Of a DNA stretch of 64,000 nt, positions 10,208 to 19,977 are shown one piece after another (position 1 is the stretch's first letter; every line of letters begins with the position of its first letter). The notes beneath the pieces were generated by a model that was given only the letters and a program-made list of their open reading frames with translations, ran no database searches and was not told the origin of the DNA. Source of the DNA: Caproiciproducens faecalis (lineage in GTDB: Bacteria > Bacillota > Clostridia > Oscillospirales > Acutalibacteraceae); contig NZ_JAGFNZ010000006.1 in the NCBI RefSeq assembly GCF_019448085.1, positions 1 to 64,000 on the forward strand, in the 5' to 3' direction. Position numbers and translations under genes: made by a program.

Positions 10208-11908
10208 TCAGGGAGCTGAGGAATCCCCTCCGGAAACGCTGCCCGGCGCCGGGCCTTTGCTCACAACAATGACAACCTGAGAGCCGTAGGCCATCTGGCT
10301 GCCTTCCTGTACATCCTGATAGCCCACTACCAAACCTTTATCCACATTGGAGTTGTATTCCTCCGTTTTCGTAGGCGTGAACCCGGCTGAGGTAACCGCC
10401 TGCGAAGCCTCCGCAAGCGTCTTCCCCGTAATCGGCGGCAAGGTGCGCACGGCGGCGCCTTCGCTGACAACGACGACGATTGCCGTCCCTTTTGCCATTT
10501 TGGTACCCGCCGCGGGTGACTGGGAGATAATGGAGCCTTCGGGAATGGTATCGCTGAATTGCTTGCTGGACAAGAGTACCTGATACTCCTGATTGGAAGA
10601 GGACTCCCCGGAATTGTTCTGTTCCTGATAAACCTGACCGACCAGATCCGGCGCTTCGATCAGGCTGGGGTCCGTGGACTCCATGGATTCCACGGAATCC
10701 ATGGTCATTTCGAGGGAATCCGCCGCCGCGGAATCCACCTGGGAAGTTTCAGAGGCAAGCGTCGGCGTCTCATTCCTTCCAGTGTTGGAAATCCAGATGA
10801 TTCCTACAATTGTGAACACAATCAGCGCTGAAACACAGGTCAGGATCACCCACACAAAATTGGGCACGTTCTTTTTGCCGTCCTCTTCCTCCGGCTCGGG
10901 AGCCGCAGTTCTGTGGATTCTCTGGGTATCTTCAATGGTGGCGGTGACGGTCGGCGCGGCGGAAAGCTCCGCGCGGAGCCGCTCAAAGCTGGGAGTGCGC
11001 TTATCGGGTGAAACCTGCAGGGCGTTGGCCATTGCCGACACCACATGCGGCGGCAGGCTGCGCATGATGCTGGTCGGAATCAGAAGCCGCATATCGTTGC
11101 GCCGTTTCAGGGCGTCCTGCGGGATGGTTCCCGTCAGGGCAAAAAACAGGGACGCGGCAAAGCCATAGACATCGGTCGACTCATTCGGCGTATAGTTCAT
11201 GACATACTGTTCGATGGCGGCACAGCCCGGAACCAAGTCGGGGGGCAGATCGGTATCCATACGGCGGACGGCGCTGATGCAGAAGCTGCCGAGCTTCATT
11301 TTTCCGTCCTGCATGATGTTAAGGGTGTCGGGAGAAATGCCAAGATGCCTGATTCCCGCCGCCTGCATTGCGCTGAGGGCGGACAGAACCGGCATGAAAA
11401 GCTGCCGTGCGGCGTTCCAGCTGAGGTTGCCGCCGCTGCGCTCCACAAAATAGCGGAGCGTAATGCTTTCGTTCCACTCGGAAACGGTATAGGCCGTATG
11501 ATTCTCTTCAAAGATATCGTATATCTGTATGATGGCAGAAAGCTCGCGCATGTGCGCGATTTCTCTGGAATAATTTAGAAAAGCGGCCAGACATTCGTCA
11601 AAGATAATCTCACTGCCGCCAATCACACGGATGTCCGTCCCGGCGGCGGGCCTTTCACACAGGGTCTGCGGAAAGAACTCGCGCAGCTCAATCGGTATGT
11701 TCAGAACCGTATCATAGCCGATATAGGTGATTCCTTCGCCGTTGCTCTTTTTCGCGCGTCCGACGATATACCGTTTCTGCAGTCTGGTTCTATACGGAAG
11801 CGCGTGGCGCATTTGTGGCTCGGCAGAACTGAAACCGCAATTGGAACATTCGGTTTTGCCGTTTGTATCGGACATACAGTTCATACATAGATTGTCAAAG
11901 CCAGTCAT
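10208..11908 (-). CDS. Membrane PASTA-domain pseudokinase with N-terminal zinc ribbon
   Basis: 566 residues. Order: Cys4 ribbon (C8, C11, C21, C24); Ser/Thr-kinase-like domain (about 45-315); one membrane helix (about 350-373); linker; two PASTA repeats (about 419-484 and 489-553) outside the cell. The kinase core is recognisable but the key residues are changed: VAIKEFFP is IELREFFP (Lys to Arg76), HRDISPDN is HLGISPDT (catalytic Asp to Gly190), and DFG is SFC (208-210). Catalysis is therefore doubtful and a scaffold or peptidoglycan-sensor role is inferred. The start at 11908 is preferred over the ATG at 11929 because GGAGG precedes it by 7 nt. Confidence 0.88.
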   Translation of the reverse strand: MTGFDNLCMNCMSDTNGKTECSNCGFSSAEPQMRHALPYRTRLQKRYIVGRAKKSNGEGITYIGYDTVLNIPIELREFFPQTLCERPAAGTDIRVIGGSEIIFDECLAAFLNYSREIAHMRELSAIIQIYDIFEENHTAYTVSEWNESITLRYFVERSGGNLSWNAARQLFMPVLSALSAMQAAGIRHLGISPDTLNIMQDGKMKLGSFCISAVRRMDTDLPPDLVPGCAAIEQYVMNYTPNESTDVYGFAASLFFALTGTIPQDALKRRNDMRLLIPTSIMRSLPPHVVSAMANALQVSPDKRTPSFERLRAELSAAPTVTATIEDTQRIHRTAAPEPEEEDGKKNVPNFVWVILTCVSALIVFTIVGIIWISNTGRNETPTLASETSQVDSAAADSLEMTMDSVESMESTDPSLIEAPDLVGQVYQEQNNSGESSSNQEYQVLLSSKQFSDTIPEGSIISQSPAAGTKMAKGTAIVVVVSEGAAVRTLPPITGKTLAEASQAVTSAGFTPTKTEEYNSNVDKGLVVGYQDVQEGSQMAYGSQVVIVVSKGPAPGSVSGGDSSAP

Positions 11909-11956
11909 CTTGCTTCCTCCATGTTTCACAAAATATGGAAAAACTTTCTATTATTG

Positions 11957-12697
11957 TTAGTCATCCATATCGGGATTATCCCAGTTATGCCAAACATTTT
12001 GCACATCGTCGTTGTCCTCAAGGGCGTCGAGCAGCCGCTGCATTTTGGTAACGGATTCTTCGTCAGTCAGCGTGGTGTAGGTGTTTGGAACCATCTCCAC
12101 CTCTGCGGAAACAAATTCGTAGCCCTTCTGCTCCAGGTCGTCGCGTACGCCGCTGAAATCTTCCGGCTCGGTATAAATTTCAAAAACATCCTCATCCGCC
12201 TGAAAATCGGACGCGCCCGCTTCCAGACTGTCCTCCATGACCTTGTCTTCCTCCAGACCCTCTCTTTCAATCACAATCAGGCCTTTTTGAGCAAACATAA
12301 AAGAAACACAGCCGCTGGTACCGAGGTTGCCGCCGAATTTGTCAAAGTAATGGCGGACATCACCGGCGGTGCGGTTGCGGTTGTCGGTCAGCGTTTCCAC
12401 AATCACCGCGATGCCGTTCGGGCCGTATCCTTCGTATGTAATGTTCTCATACTTGGTATCGTCCCCGTCTCCGGCAGCTTTTTTGATAATGCGTTCAATA
12501 TTGTCATTAGGAACATTGTTGGCTTTCGCCTTGGCAATGCAGTCCTTCAATTTTGAATTGGTGTTGGGGTCCGGGCCACCGCCCTCTTTTACCGCTACGG
12601 CAAGCTCACGACCGATTTTTGTAAACACCTTAGCCTTGGCGCCGTCTGTCTTCTCTTTTTTACGTTTAATATTATTCCACTTTGAATGGCCAGACAT
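11957..12697 (-). CDS. yebC: YebC/PmpR family protein
   Basis: 246 residues starting [18 protein letters not shown], the hallmark of YebC. Other conserved parts are [23 protein letters not shown] and the [21 protein letters not shown] segment. The family binds DNA and has also been linked to ribosome function at difficult sequences; which applies here cannot be read from sequence. The SD GGAGG is 7 nt upstream of the chosen ATG, excluding the ATG at 12712. Confidence 0.95.
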   Translation of the reverse strand: MSGHSKWNNIKRKKEKTDGAKAKVFTKIGRELAVAVKEGGGPDPNTNSKLKDCIAKAKANNVPNDNIERIIKKAAGDGDDTKYENITYEGYGPNGIAVIVETLTDNRNRTAGDVRHYFDKFGGNLGTSGCVSFMFAQKGLIVIEREGLEEDKVMEDSLEAGASDFQADEDVFEIYTEPEDFSGVRDDLEQKGYEFVSAEVEMVPNTYTTLTDEESVTKMQRLLDALEDNDDVQNVWHNWDNPDMDD

Positions 12698-12736
12698 ATT
12701 TTTTCCTCCCAAATAATAAGGTTACATTTTATAATA

Positions 12737-13336
12737 TCACAATTCACACGCTATGGCAAGCGCCAGCTCCCGTGCGGAATTACGCGCCGTTTCAAACGTT
12801 TCGCTCCCTGCTTCAAAATCCGTTCCCGTCCAAACGGCCGTTCCGGTCAGAGAGGTATTCATAACGGAAAACATCAGCTTCAGCTGACGAGCAATGATTT
12901 CCGCCCCCTCGCAGTCCTTGGAACCGCAGGTAATAAGAGCCGCGGCCTGCTTATGCTTTTTCACCGGATTGCGGATACCGAGGGAAAACCGCGCCGCAAA
13001 ATACCGCTGTGTACGGTCTGCAATCGCCTTGAGCGGCGCGGGCAGACTCAGGTTATAAACCGGCGTGGCAACAACAATGACGTCCGCTTCACGGATCAGC
13101 GCGTCAATCCCGTCAAAGTCCGGCTGAGAGCATCTTTCTTCCCCGGCACAGACGTTGCAGGCAATACAGGGCGCTATGTTTCGTTCGTATGCGTTGACGG
13201 TTTCAATTCGCATATTTTCTTTCAGCGGGTTCAGGAACTCGTTCAGAAGCTTTGCGGTTGTTCCGCTTTTACTGGGCGAACCGAAAAAGACAAGCACCAG
13301 CTTTTTCTGTTCGGAACTCTCTCTTTCAATTTCCAT
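12737..13336 (-). CDS. NADPH-dependent FMN reductase-like flavoprotein
   Basis: 199 residues with a flavodoxin-like fold: the FMN phosphate loop FGSPSKSGTTAKL (about residues 18-30), the iron-sulfur-flavoprotein-like IACNVCAGEERC segment, and the ATPVYNLSLPAPLKAIADR loop that contacts the flavin. It belongs with NAD(P)H:FMN/quinone reductases and iron-sulfur-flavoprotein relatives. The compact Cys motif (CIACNVC...C) may ligate a cluster or simply be a substrate loop. It has its own promoter. The physiological acceptor is unknown. Confidence 0.82.
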   Translation of the reverse strand: MEIERESSEQKKLVLVFFGSPSKSGTTAKLLNEFLNPLKENMRIETVNAYERNIAPCIACNVCAGEERCSQPDFDGIDALIREADVIVVATPVYNLSLPAPLKAIADRTQRYFAARFSLGIRNPVKKHKQAAALITCGSKDCEGAEIIARQLKLMFSVMNTSLTGTAVWTGTDFEAGSETFETARNSARELALAIACEL

Positions 13337-13442
13337 AGACAGGAACCCCTTTCACAAACCGTCGAAGTCCGACGCTGCTCAGTCCCGGCAGCCGCATGAC
13401 AAGCCCGGATCATGCTAGCATCCATTAGAAGTAGTAAAGTAT

Positions 13443-13471
13443 ATTGTATCATCTGACGGAAGGAATAACAA
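13443..13471 (-). promoter_or_regulatory. Promoter of the flavin reductase gene
   Basis: Minus-strand TTGTTA (13466-13471), a 17-base spacer and TACAAT (13443-13448), pointing toward the gene starting at 13336. It shares the 361-bp divergent gap 13337-13697 with the dehydratase activase promoter. Nothing else clear was seen in that gap. Confidence 0.55.
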
Positions 13472-13619
13472 TGTTTAGCATTCTATTTTCATAATGATAC
13501 CATGCAGCGCCGCCGACAGTATGAGCGCCCCTGTCGAATTCCGCGCTGTACATGAGGCAGGTGGAAATTTTCACTGACGGACAGGCTCGACAGGAGCGAA
13601 GATTTATAAAGTCTGTCGC

Positions 13620-13649
13620 TTGACAATGTGGAGTATTTTGGGCTAAAAT
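13620..13649 (+). promoter_or_regulatory. Promoter of the dehydratase activase operon
   Basis: TTGACA (13620-13625), an 18-base spacer and TAAAAT (13644-13649), about 50 nt upstream of the activase start codon. Confidence 0.65.
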
Positions 13650-13697
13650 GTATTATTATCGTTCACGGAATAATATAATCAGAAACGGTGGCATTTT

Positions 13698-16592
13698 ATG
13701 AAAATCGGCTTAGATGTCGGTTCCACTACGATCAAATGCGTAGTGCTGGACGACAGCAATCAAATTTTATATCAGTCTTATGAGAGGCATTTTTCCCAGA
13801 TTACGCAAAAAATGGCGGAGCTTCTCACAAGAATCAATAACGATATCGTCAAAGGCTCGAAGGCCCAGCTTACGGTTTCGGGTTCGGCCGGAATGGGAAT
13901 TTCGCAGTCCTGCAAGCTGCCGTTTATTCAGGAAGTTTACGCCACGCGCGTCGCGATAGGCAAACTGATTCCCGACGCGGACGTCATTATTGAACTTGGC
14001 GGAGAAGACGCAAAAATGCTGTTTTTATCCGGCGGCATGGAAGTCCGCATGAACGGCTCCTGTGCCGGAGGCACCGGTGCTTTTATAGACCAGATGGCAA
14101 CTCTGCTGAATATCTCTCTGGATGAGATGGATCAGCTTGCCGAACAGTACGAGAAAATATACACGATTGCCTCGCGCTGCGGCGTGTTCGCAAAATCGGA
14201 CGTTCAGCCCCTGCTGAATCAGGGTGCGCGCAAAAGCGATATTTCCGCGAGCATTTTCGCCGCCGTGGCAAACCAGACAATTGCGGGGCTGGCACAGGGA
14301 CGCAAAATAGCCGGTAAAGTGATTTACCTGGGGGGACCCCTCACCTTTTTGCCGCAGCTTCGTTCAAGCTTTGACCAGGCGCTGAAAACGCAGGGCATCT
14401 GTCCCGAAAATTCACTGTACTATGTGGCAATGGGCGCCGCGCTGAGCTGTGACGCTGAAACAGATCTAAGCACCGCTCTGGAGCGCATTGGCGACTACGG
14501 GAAGACTGCGAACTTTCTCTCCATTTCCCCGCTGTTTGAAACGCAGGAGGATTATGACTCCTTTACCCGCCGCCACGCACAGTGCAAGGCCCCGCGGGGC
14601 AACGCTCAGGCCTACACAGGGGAAGCGTATCTCGGTATTGACGCGGGTTCCACCACGGTAAAGGCCGTTTTGCTGGGCAGAGACGGCGAGGTGCTGGATT
14701 CCATCTACCGCAGCAATTCCGGAAACCCGGTTCCGATCATCCGGGAATACCTGCTCAGCCTTTCCAACCGGTTCCCGAAAATCCAGATTGCCGCTGGCGC
14801 CGTCACGGGCTATGGTGAGGAACTGCTGAAAAACGCATTTAACATCGACTTCGGCATTGTGGAAACGGTGGCGCATTTTACGGCGGCCAAATGTTTTCTG
14901 CCCAACGTCGATTTTGTCATCGATATCGGCGGGCAGGATATGAAATGCTTTAAAATCCGCGGCGGAGCAATCGACAACATATTCCTCAACGAGGCCTGCT
15001 CCTCTGGCTGCGGTTCTTTTTTACAGACCTTTGCCAACACGCTTGGCTATGGAATTGAGGATTTCGCGAAGATGGGCCTGTTTGCGAAACACCCGGTGGA
15101 TCTGGGTTCACGCTGCACCGTGTTCATGAACTCGCAGGTCAAGCAGGCGCAGAAGGACGGCGCGACCACAGAGGATATTTCCGCCGGTCTTTCCGTCAGC
15201 GTGGTGAAAAATGCGATTTACAAGGTGATCCGCGCGGCTTCTGCGGAAGAACTGGGCCGCAGCATAGTGGTACAGGGCGGCACCTTCTTAAATGACGCGG
15301 TACTGCGCGTCTTTGAAAACGAACTGGGCGTGAACGTTTCCCGTCCGGACATTTCCGGACTGATGGGCGCTTACGGCGCCGGTATTTACGCCAAAGCCCA
15401 TTCAAAAGGACAGAGCTCCCTGATCGGCAGAGAGGAGCTGGAAAACTTCCAGCACGACGTTAAGGTCACCTCCTGCGGGATGTGCAACAACCACTGCCGG
15501 CTGACCATTAACATTTTCGGCGGCAACCGTCGCTTCATCGGCGGCAACCGCTGTGAAAAGCCGGTGACCAAACGCACGTCGGAAGATGAGCTGAATATGT
15601 ACGCCTATAAGCTCGGCGAACTGCGCTCCTACCAGCCCGTACCGGGCAAAAGAGGAAAAATCGGAATTCCGATGGGGCTGAACCTGTACGAGCTTCTTCC
15701 CTTCTGGCACACCTTCTTTACCCGCCTTGGCTTTGAAGTCACGCTCTCTCCCCTTTCCAGCAGGGAACTGTACATTGAAGGGCAGACCACGATTCCTTCC
15801 GACACGGTGTGTTTCCCCGCCAAACTGATGCACGGACATGTGCAGGCTCTCATTGACGGGGGCGTTAAAAATATCTTTTACCCCTGCATGTCCTATAATT
15901 TTGACGAGGGGTTGGGCGACAATCACTACAATTGTCCCGTGGTCGCCTATTATCCGGAAGTCATTTCCGCGAATATGAGCATGCCGGAGGGATTCCGCTT
16001 TATCCACGATTATGTGGGAATCCACAGGAAACGTGATTTCCCGAAAAAGATGCACGGCATTCTTTCCGAATATTTCAGCGACATTTCCCTTTCTGAGGTA
16101 AAAGAAGCGGCAAAAGCCGCGTACCTGGAGTACGACGGCTACCTGACGAAGATACACGAAAAGGGCGATCAGATCATTGCGGAAGCCCAGAAACAGCAGA
16201 AACAGATTATCGTCCTGAGCGGAAGACCGTACCACCTTGACCCGGAAATCAACCACGGCATCGACAAGCTGATTGTCAGCCTGGGCGCGGCGGTCATTTC
16301 GGAAGACGTGCTGAGCAGCAAGGTCAAACGCTTCCAAACCAAGGTTCTGAACCAATGGACTTACCACGCAAGACTGTACGCGGCCGCCGAATACATTGGC
16401 GACAAGCCCGACATGAACCTTGTCCAGCTTGTTTCGTTCGGCTGCGGCGTGGACGCAATCACCACCGACGAGGTGCGCAGCATTCTGGAAGCAAAGGACA
16501 AAATTTACACACAGATTAAGATAGACGAAATTACAAATCTCGGCGCGGTAAAAATCAGGCTGCGCAGCCTGTTTGCCGCACTGGAAAAATGA
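13698..16592 (+). CDS. 2-hydroxyacyl-CoA dehydratase activase-like protein, double ASKHA domain
   Basis: 964 residues. Two BcrAD/BadFG (HgdC-type) ATPase domains lie in tandem: the first opens IGLDVGSTTIKCVVL (about 3-17), the second LGIDAGSTTVKAVLL (about 312-326). Each carries the Cys pair used for a bridging [4Fe-4S] cluster in HgdC (CAGGTGAFID and SRCGVF; CSSGCGSFL and SRCTVF). A DUF2229-type C-terminal part follows (CGMCNNHC, GGNRCEKPV). HgdC proteins inject an electron into radical dehydratases at the cost of ATP. The substrate of this larger family is not known. The second gene 9 bp downstream supplies the remaining part. Confidence 0.88.
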   Translation: MKIGLDVGSTTIKCVVLDDSNQILYQSYERHFSQITQKMAELLTRINNDIVKGSKAQLTVSGSAGMGISQSCKLPFIQEVYATRVAIGKLIPDADVIIELGGEDAKMLFLSGGMEVRMNGSCAGGTGAFIDQMATLLNISLDEMDQLAEQYEKIYTIASRCGVFAKSDVQPLLNQGARKSDISASIFAAVANQTIAGLAQGRKIAGKVIYLGGPLTFLPQLRSSFDQALKTQGICPENSLYYVAMGAALSCDAETDLSTALERIGDYGKTANFLSISPLFETQEDYDSFTRRHAQCKAPRGNAQAYTGEAYLGIDAGSTTVKAVLLGRDGEVLDSIYRSNSGNPVPIIREYLLSLSNRFPKIQIAAGAVTGYGEELLKNAFNIDFGIVETVAHFTAAKCFLPNVDFVIDIGGQDMKCFKIRGGAIDNIFLNEACSSGCGSFLQTFANTLGYGIEDFAKMGLFAKHPVDLGSRCTVFMNSQVKQAQKDGATTEDISAGLSVSVVKNAIYKVIRAASAEELGRSIVVQGGTFLNDAVLRVFENELGVNVSRPDISGLMGAYGAGIYAKAHSKGQSSLIGREELENFQHDVKVTSCGMCNNHCRLTINIFGGNRRFIGGNRCEKPVTKRTSEDELNMYAYKLGELRSYQPVPGKRGKIGIPMGLNLYELLPFWHTFFTRLGFEVTLSPLSSRELYIEGQTTIPSDTVCFPAKLMHGHVQALIDGGVKNIFYPCMSYNFDEGLGDNHYNCPVVAYYPEVISANMSMPEGFRFIHDYVGIHRKRDFPKKMHGILSEYFSDISLSEVKEAAKAAYLEYDGYLTKIHEKGDQIIAEAQKQQKQIIVLSGRPYHLDPEINHGIDKLIVSLGAAVISEDVLSSKVKRFQTKVLNQWTYHARLYAAAEYIGDKPDMNLVQLVSFGCGVDAITTDEVRSILEAKDKIYTQIKIDEITNLGAVKIRLRSLFAALEK

Positions 16593-16601
16593 GGTGATTC
16601 T

Positions 16602-17891
16602 TTGGCGGAACTCAAATTCAGTAAGGACGGACGCCTGCTTTTTACAAAGGAAATGAAGAAGGAATATACCATCCTGTGCCCCATGATGGCGCCTATCCAT
16701 TTTCAGCTGATTGTAAACGTCCTGAACAACTGCGGATACCATATAGAACTTTTAACGAATGACGGCCCGAATGTGGTGCAGGAGGGCTTGAAATATGTAC
16801 ATAACGACACCTGTTATCCCGCTTTGCTGGTCATCGGCCAGTTTATTGACGCGCTGCATTCCGGGAAATACGACCTTGACCGCACCGCGCTGATTATTAC
16901 CCAGACGGGCGGCGGCTGCCGTGCGTCCAACTATATCCACCTTTTGCGCAAGGCGCTGAAAAAAGCGGGACTGGAGCGGGTTCCGGTCGTTTCCCTCAAC
17001 ATGTCCGGACTGGAAAGCAACCCCGGATTCACCCTGACTTTACCGATGCTTCGCAAATTCATTGCCGCTCTTGTCTACGGCGACGCTCTGATGCTGCTGG
17101 ACAACCAGACAAAAGCATATGAAGAAATTTCCGGTGAAAGCGGAAGGATGGTCAAAAAGTGGACGGACGCTCTGACGAAGCAATTCAACAACGGACAGGG
17201 TTTATCCCTGAAACAGCTGAAGGAAAATCTGCATCAGATCGTTCACGATTTTGCGCAGATTAAAGTGAACCGCACTCCGAAAATTAAGGTCGGCATTGTC
17301 GGTGAGATTTATGTGAAGTATTCCGCGCTGGGCAACAACCATCTTGAGGACTTTCTGGCGGAGCAGGACTGTGAGGTCAACGTACCGGGCATCTTGAATT
17401 TCGGTCTTTTCAAGGTTGACAACCGTCTGGAGGACATTAAGCTATACGGCGGAAACAAGGCGAAATATGTGGTTGTCAAGGCGTTGATGGATTATCTTTT
17501 AAAGATGCAGGAGATTCTGATTCATGCGGTAAAAACAGAGCCCCGGTTTCTGGCGCCGGAGCCCTACGCCCACACCAAAAGCCTTGTGAAAGACGTCATC
17601 GGCTACGGCAACAAAATGGGTGAAGGCTGGCTTTTAACGGCGGAAATGCTGGAGCTGGTCGAGCAGGGCTATGAAAATATTGTGTGCACACAGCCGTTCG
17701 GCTGCCTGCCGAACCACATCTGCGGCAAGGGGATGATCCACCGGATTAAAGCGGTGGATGAGCGCTCCAACATTGTTCCCATCGACTACGACCCCAGTGC
17801 CACTCGCGTTAATCAGGAAAACAGAATCAAGCTGATGCTGGCCGTCGCTAGGGAAAAGCTTACACCGAGACAGACGGAGAAAAATTTATGA
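16602..17891 (+). CDS. 2-hydroxyglutaryl-CoA dehydratase-like (HgdB/DUF2229-type) protein
   Basis: 429 residues. Cysteine-containing segments ([43 protein letters not shown]) match the dehydratase-like half of the long activase-related proteins found in many Firmicutes, where the two parts can be one polypeptide of about 1,400 residues. Here they are separate genes. The start is TTG with GAGGTGA 5 nt upstream. The cysteines presumably bind a [4Fe-4S] cluster. It overlaps mscL by 4 bp, so the three genes are one transcript. Confidence 0.85.
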   Translation: MAELKFSKDGRLLFTKEMKKEYTILCPMMAPIHFQLIVNVLNNCGYHIELLTNDGPNVVQEGLKYVHNDTCYPALLVIGQFIDALHSGKYDLDRTALIITQTGGGCRASNYIHLLRKALKKAGLERVPVVSLNMSGLESNPGFTLTLPMLRKFIAALVYGDALMLLDNQTKAYEEISGESGRMVKKWTDALTKQFNNGQGLSLKQLKENLHQIVHDFAQIKVNRTPKIKVGIVGEIYVKYSALGNNHLEDFLAEQDCEVNVPGILNFGLFKVDNRLEDIKLYGGNKAKYVVVKALMDYLLKMQEILIHAVKTEPRFLAPEPYAHTKSLVKDVIGYGNKMGEGWLLTAEMLELVEQGYENIVCTQPFGCLPNHICGKGMIHRIKAVDERSNIVPIDYDPSATRVNQENRIKLMLAVAREKLTPRQTEKNL

Positions 17892-18295
17892 GAAAATTAA
17901 TCACTGAGTTTAAAGAGTTTGCCATGCGCGGAAACGTCATGGATATGGCGGTCGGCGTTGTCATAGGCGCTGCGTTCGGGAAAATCGTGTCCTCGCTGGT
18001 TGCCGACATCATTATGCCCGTCCTTTCCTTGATTACCGGCAGAATTAATCTGACCGCGCTGACAATGACCATTCCCGCCGCGCTGGAGGGCGCGAAACCG
18101 ATTACCATTACCTACGGGAATTTTCTGCAGACGGTACTGGATTTTATCGCGATCGCTTTTTCAATCTTCCTCGTTATAAAGGCGGCGAACCGCCTGAAGC
18201 GGAAAAAGGAAGCGGCTGCACCCGCCGCCCCGGAGATCAGCCGGGAAGAGGCTCTGCTGACGGAAATCCGCGACCTGCTGAAAAAAGAAAACTGA
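17888..18295 (+). CDS. mscL: Large-conductance mechanosensitive channel MscL
   Basis: 135 residues, typical for MscL: N-terminal amphipathic helix, first pore helix ([29 protein letters not shown], shown here by its start [17 protein letters not shown]), a short periplasmic-type loop, a second helix (about 78-98) and a charged C-terminal helix. It releases solutes on hypo-osmotic shock. The ATGA overlap with the upstream dehydratase-like gene indicates co-transcription; a functional link is not implied. Confidence 0.96.
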   Translation: MRKLITEFKEFAMRGNVMDMAVGVVIGAAFGKIVSSLVADIIMPVLSLITGRINLTALTMTIPAALEGAKPITITYGNFLQTVLDFIAIAFSIFLVIKAANRLKRKKEAAAPAAPEISREEALLTEIRDLLKKEN

Positions 18296-18318
18296 AGTAA
18301 AAATACTTCATAAAACGT

Positions 18319-18352
18319 ATCCCCAGCCGACAGAAAATATCGGCTGGGGATT
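18319..18352 (+). terminator. Bidirectional terminator, mscL / beta-CASP nuclease
   Basis: ATCCCCAGCCGA / TCGGCTGGGGAT stem with a 10-nt loop and T-rich flank on the plus side, lying between convergent genes. Confidence 0.85.
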
Positions 18353-18372
18353 ATTATTTTACCTTTACTGGA

Positions 18373-19977
18373 CTACCGGTTCCATTTTTCACTCAGCGCG
18401 TTGATCTGATCTGCAAATTTGGCAAGATCCTTGTTCGCGCCGCCTTCGTTTCTCTGAATTATCTGCATCAGCCGTTTTCCGGCCTCCATCAGGCGGGCAA
18501 ACGATGCCGAGAATTTCTTGCCCTTCTCCTCTCTGCGCGGGCTGCGCAGTTCGGGCGCGATACCCTCCTCCACAACGCTGTTTTCCGCCAGATCAAAGGA
18601 GGTTTCAAAATTGGGGACAAGGGCATTGTATCCCAGCTGCCGCAGAGTGTCGCCGAACATCTCGCTGACCTGCAGTTCGCCGTGCACCACGAACACGCGT
18701 TTCGGCTTTGACTCAAACGCCTGTATCCACTGAATCAGGCCCGAACGGTCGGCGTGTGCGGAAAGAGCCCGGAAATTGTAAATATGCGCCTGTACCGTAA
18801 TTTCTTCACCAAAGAGCTTTACCTGATCGATCCCGTCGACCAGCATCCTGCCCAGAGTGCCGTTGGCCTGATACCCGACAAATACAACCGAGCATTCCGG
18901 GCGCCACAGATTATGCTTGAGGTGATGGCGGATTCTTCCGGCTTCACACATGCCGCTGGAAGAAATGATGACCTTGGGTACGTTATCCATATTCAGCGCC
19001 TTGGACTCCTCCACGCTGGCGCAGATGTTCAGGTTGGGAAAATCGATGGGCTTGAATCCGGCCCTGATGACCTTTACGGCGGCATCGTCGGCGTAGCCGT
19101 CCAGATTGCCGCTGTAAATTTTGGTCGCTTCCGCCGCAAGCGGGCTGTCCACATAAACCGGGAAATCCGGATTGCTTTTAACAAGGCGGCGCTCTTTCAT
19201 TTCTCGGATATAATAAAGCAGCTCCTGTGTGCGGCCGACCGCAAAGCTGGGGATCACCACATTCCCCCCGGCGGAAAGGGTTCTGTCGAACACCTCGGCA
19301 AGCTTCGGGACATAGTCGTCCATCTTCTCATGGTCCCTGTCGCCGTAAGTGGATTCCATCACGACATAATCCGCTTCCCGGATATACTGCGGATCACGGA
19401 TAATCGGCTGATTTTTATTGCCGATATCACCGGAAAAAACAATTTTTTTGGTTTTGCCGTGCTCCGTCAGCCACATTTCCACTGCGGCGGAACCGAGAAG
19501 ATGACCGGCGTCCGTAAAACGGAAGCGTACCCCTTCGCAAAGCTCCACCATTTCCCCATAGGAATACGGAACCAGACGGTTCAGCGTTTCCTGCGCGTCC
19601 TCGACGGTGTAAATCGGCTCCTCCGGCTCACGGCCGGCACGTCTGCCCTTCCGATTCTCGTTCATTGCATCTATTTCCTGAATATGGGCGCTGTCGCGCA
19701 GCATAACGGAAAGCAGTTTGCAGGTGGCCCCGGTAGCGTACATTTTTCCGTCATAGCCGTTCTTAACCAGAAGCGGCAGCCGCCCGCTGTGGTCAATATG
19801 CGCGTGTGTAACAATGACATAATCAATCTGGGACGCATAAAAAGGCAGTTTATGGTTGTCGTCCTCATCCGCACCCTGCTGCAGGCCGCAGTCAATCAGA
19901 ATTTTTCTTCCGTTCACCAATAAGCAGTGGCAGCTGCCGGTTACCTCTTTATCCGCGCCGTAAAATATCAGTTGCAT
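18373..19977 (-). CDS. Metallo-beta-lactamase / beta-CASP ribonuclease-like protein
   Basis: 534 residues. An N-terminal MBL domain has the zinc motif THAHIDHSG (about 58-66), DAGHLLGSAAVEMW and FSGDIGN. A beta-CASP insert has PSFAVGRTQELLYYI and SSSGMCEAGRIRHHLKH. An RMMBL part follows with VQAHIYNFRALSAHAD and VHGE. The set is typical of CPSF-type exonucleases acting on RNA. It is distinct from RNase J by its order and N-terminus. The start overlaps the end of the exonuclease III gene by 10 bp, so the two are co-transcribed. Confidence 0.9.
   Translation of the reverse strand: MQLIFYGADKEVTGSCHCLLVNGRKILIDCGLQQGADEDDNHKLPFYASQIDYVIVTHAHIDHSGRLPLLVKNGYDGKMYATGATCKLLSVMLRDSAHIQEIDAMNENRKGRRAGREPEEPIYTVEDAQETLNRLVPYSYGEMVELCEGVRFRFTDAGHLLGSAAVEMWLTEHGKTKKIVFSGDIGNKNQPIIRDPQYIREADYVVMESTYGDRDHEKMDDYVPKLAEVFDRTLSAGGNVVIPSFAVGRTQELLYYIREMKERRLVKSNPDFPVYVDSPLAAEATKIYSGNLDGYADDAAVKVIRAGFKPIDFPNLNICASVEESKALNMDNVPKVIISSSGMCEAGRIRHHLKHNLWRPECSVVFVGYQANGTLGRMLVDGIDQVKLFGEEITVQAHIYNFRALSAHADRSGLIQWIQAFESKPKRVFVVHGELQVSEMFGDTLRQLGYNALVPNFETSFDLAENSVVEEGIAPELRSPRREEKGKKFSASFARLMEAGKRLMQIIQRNEGGANKDLAKFADQINALSEKWNR

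Noticed and set aside
15402-16742. 446-codon minus-strand frame
   Set aside because: It is antisense to the activase gene, which has strong family motifs. The reverse frame has no recognisable domain and reflects GC-biased third positions.
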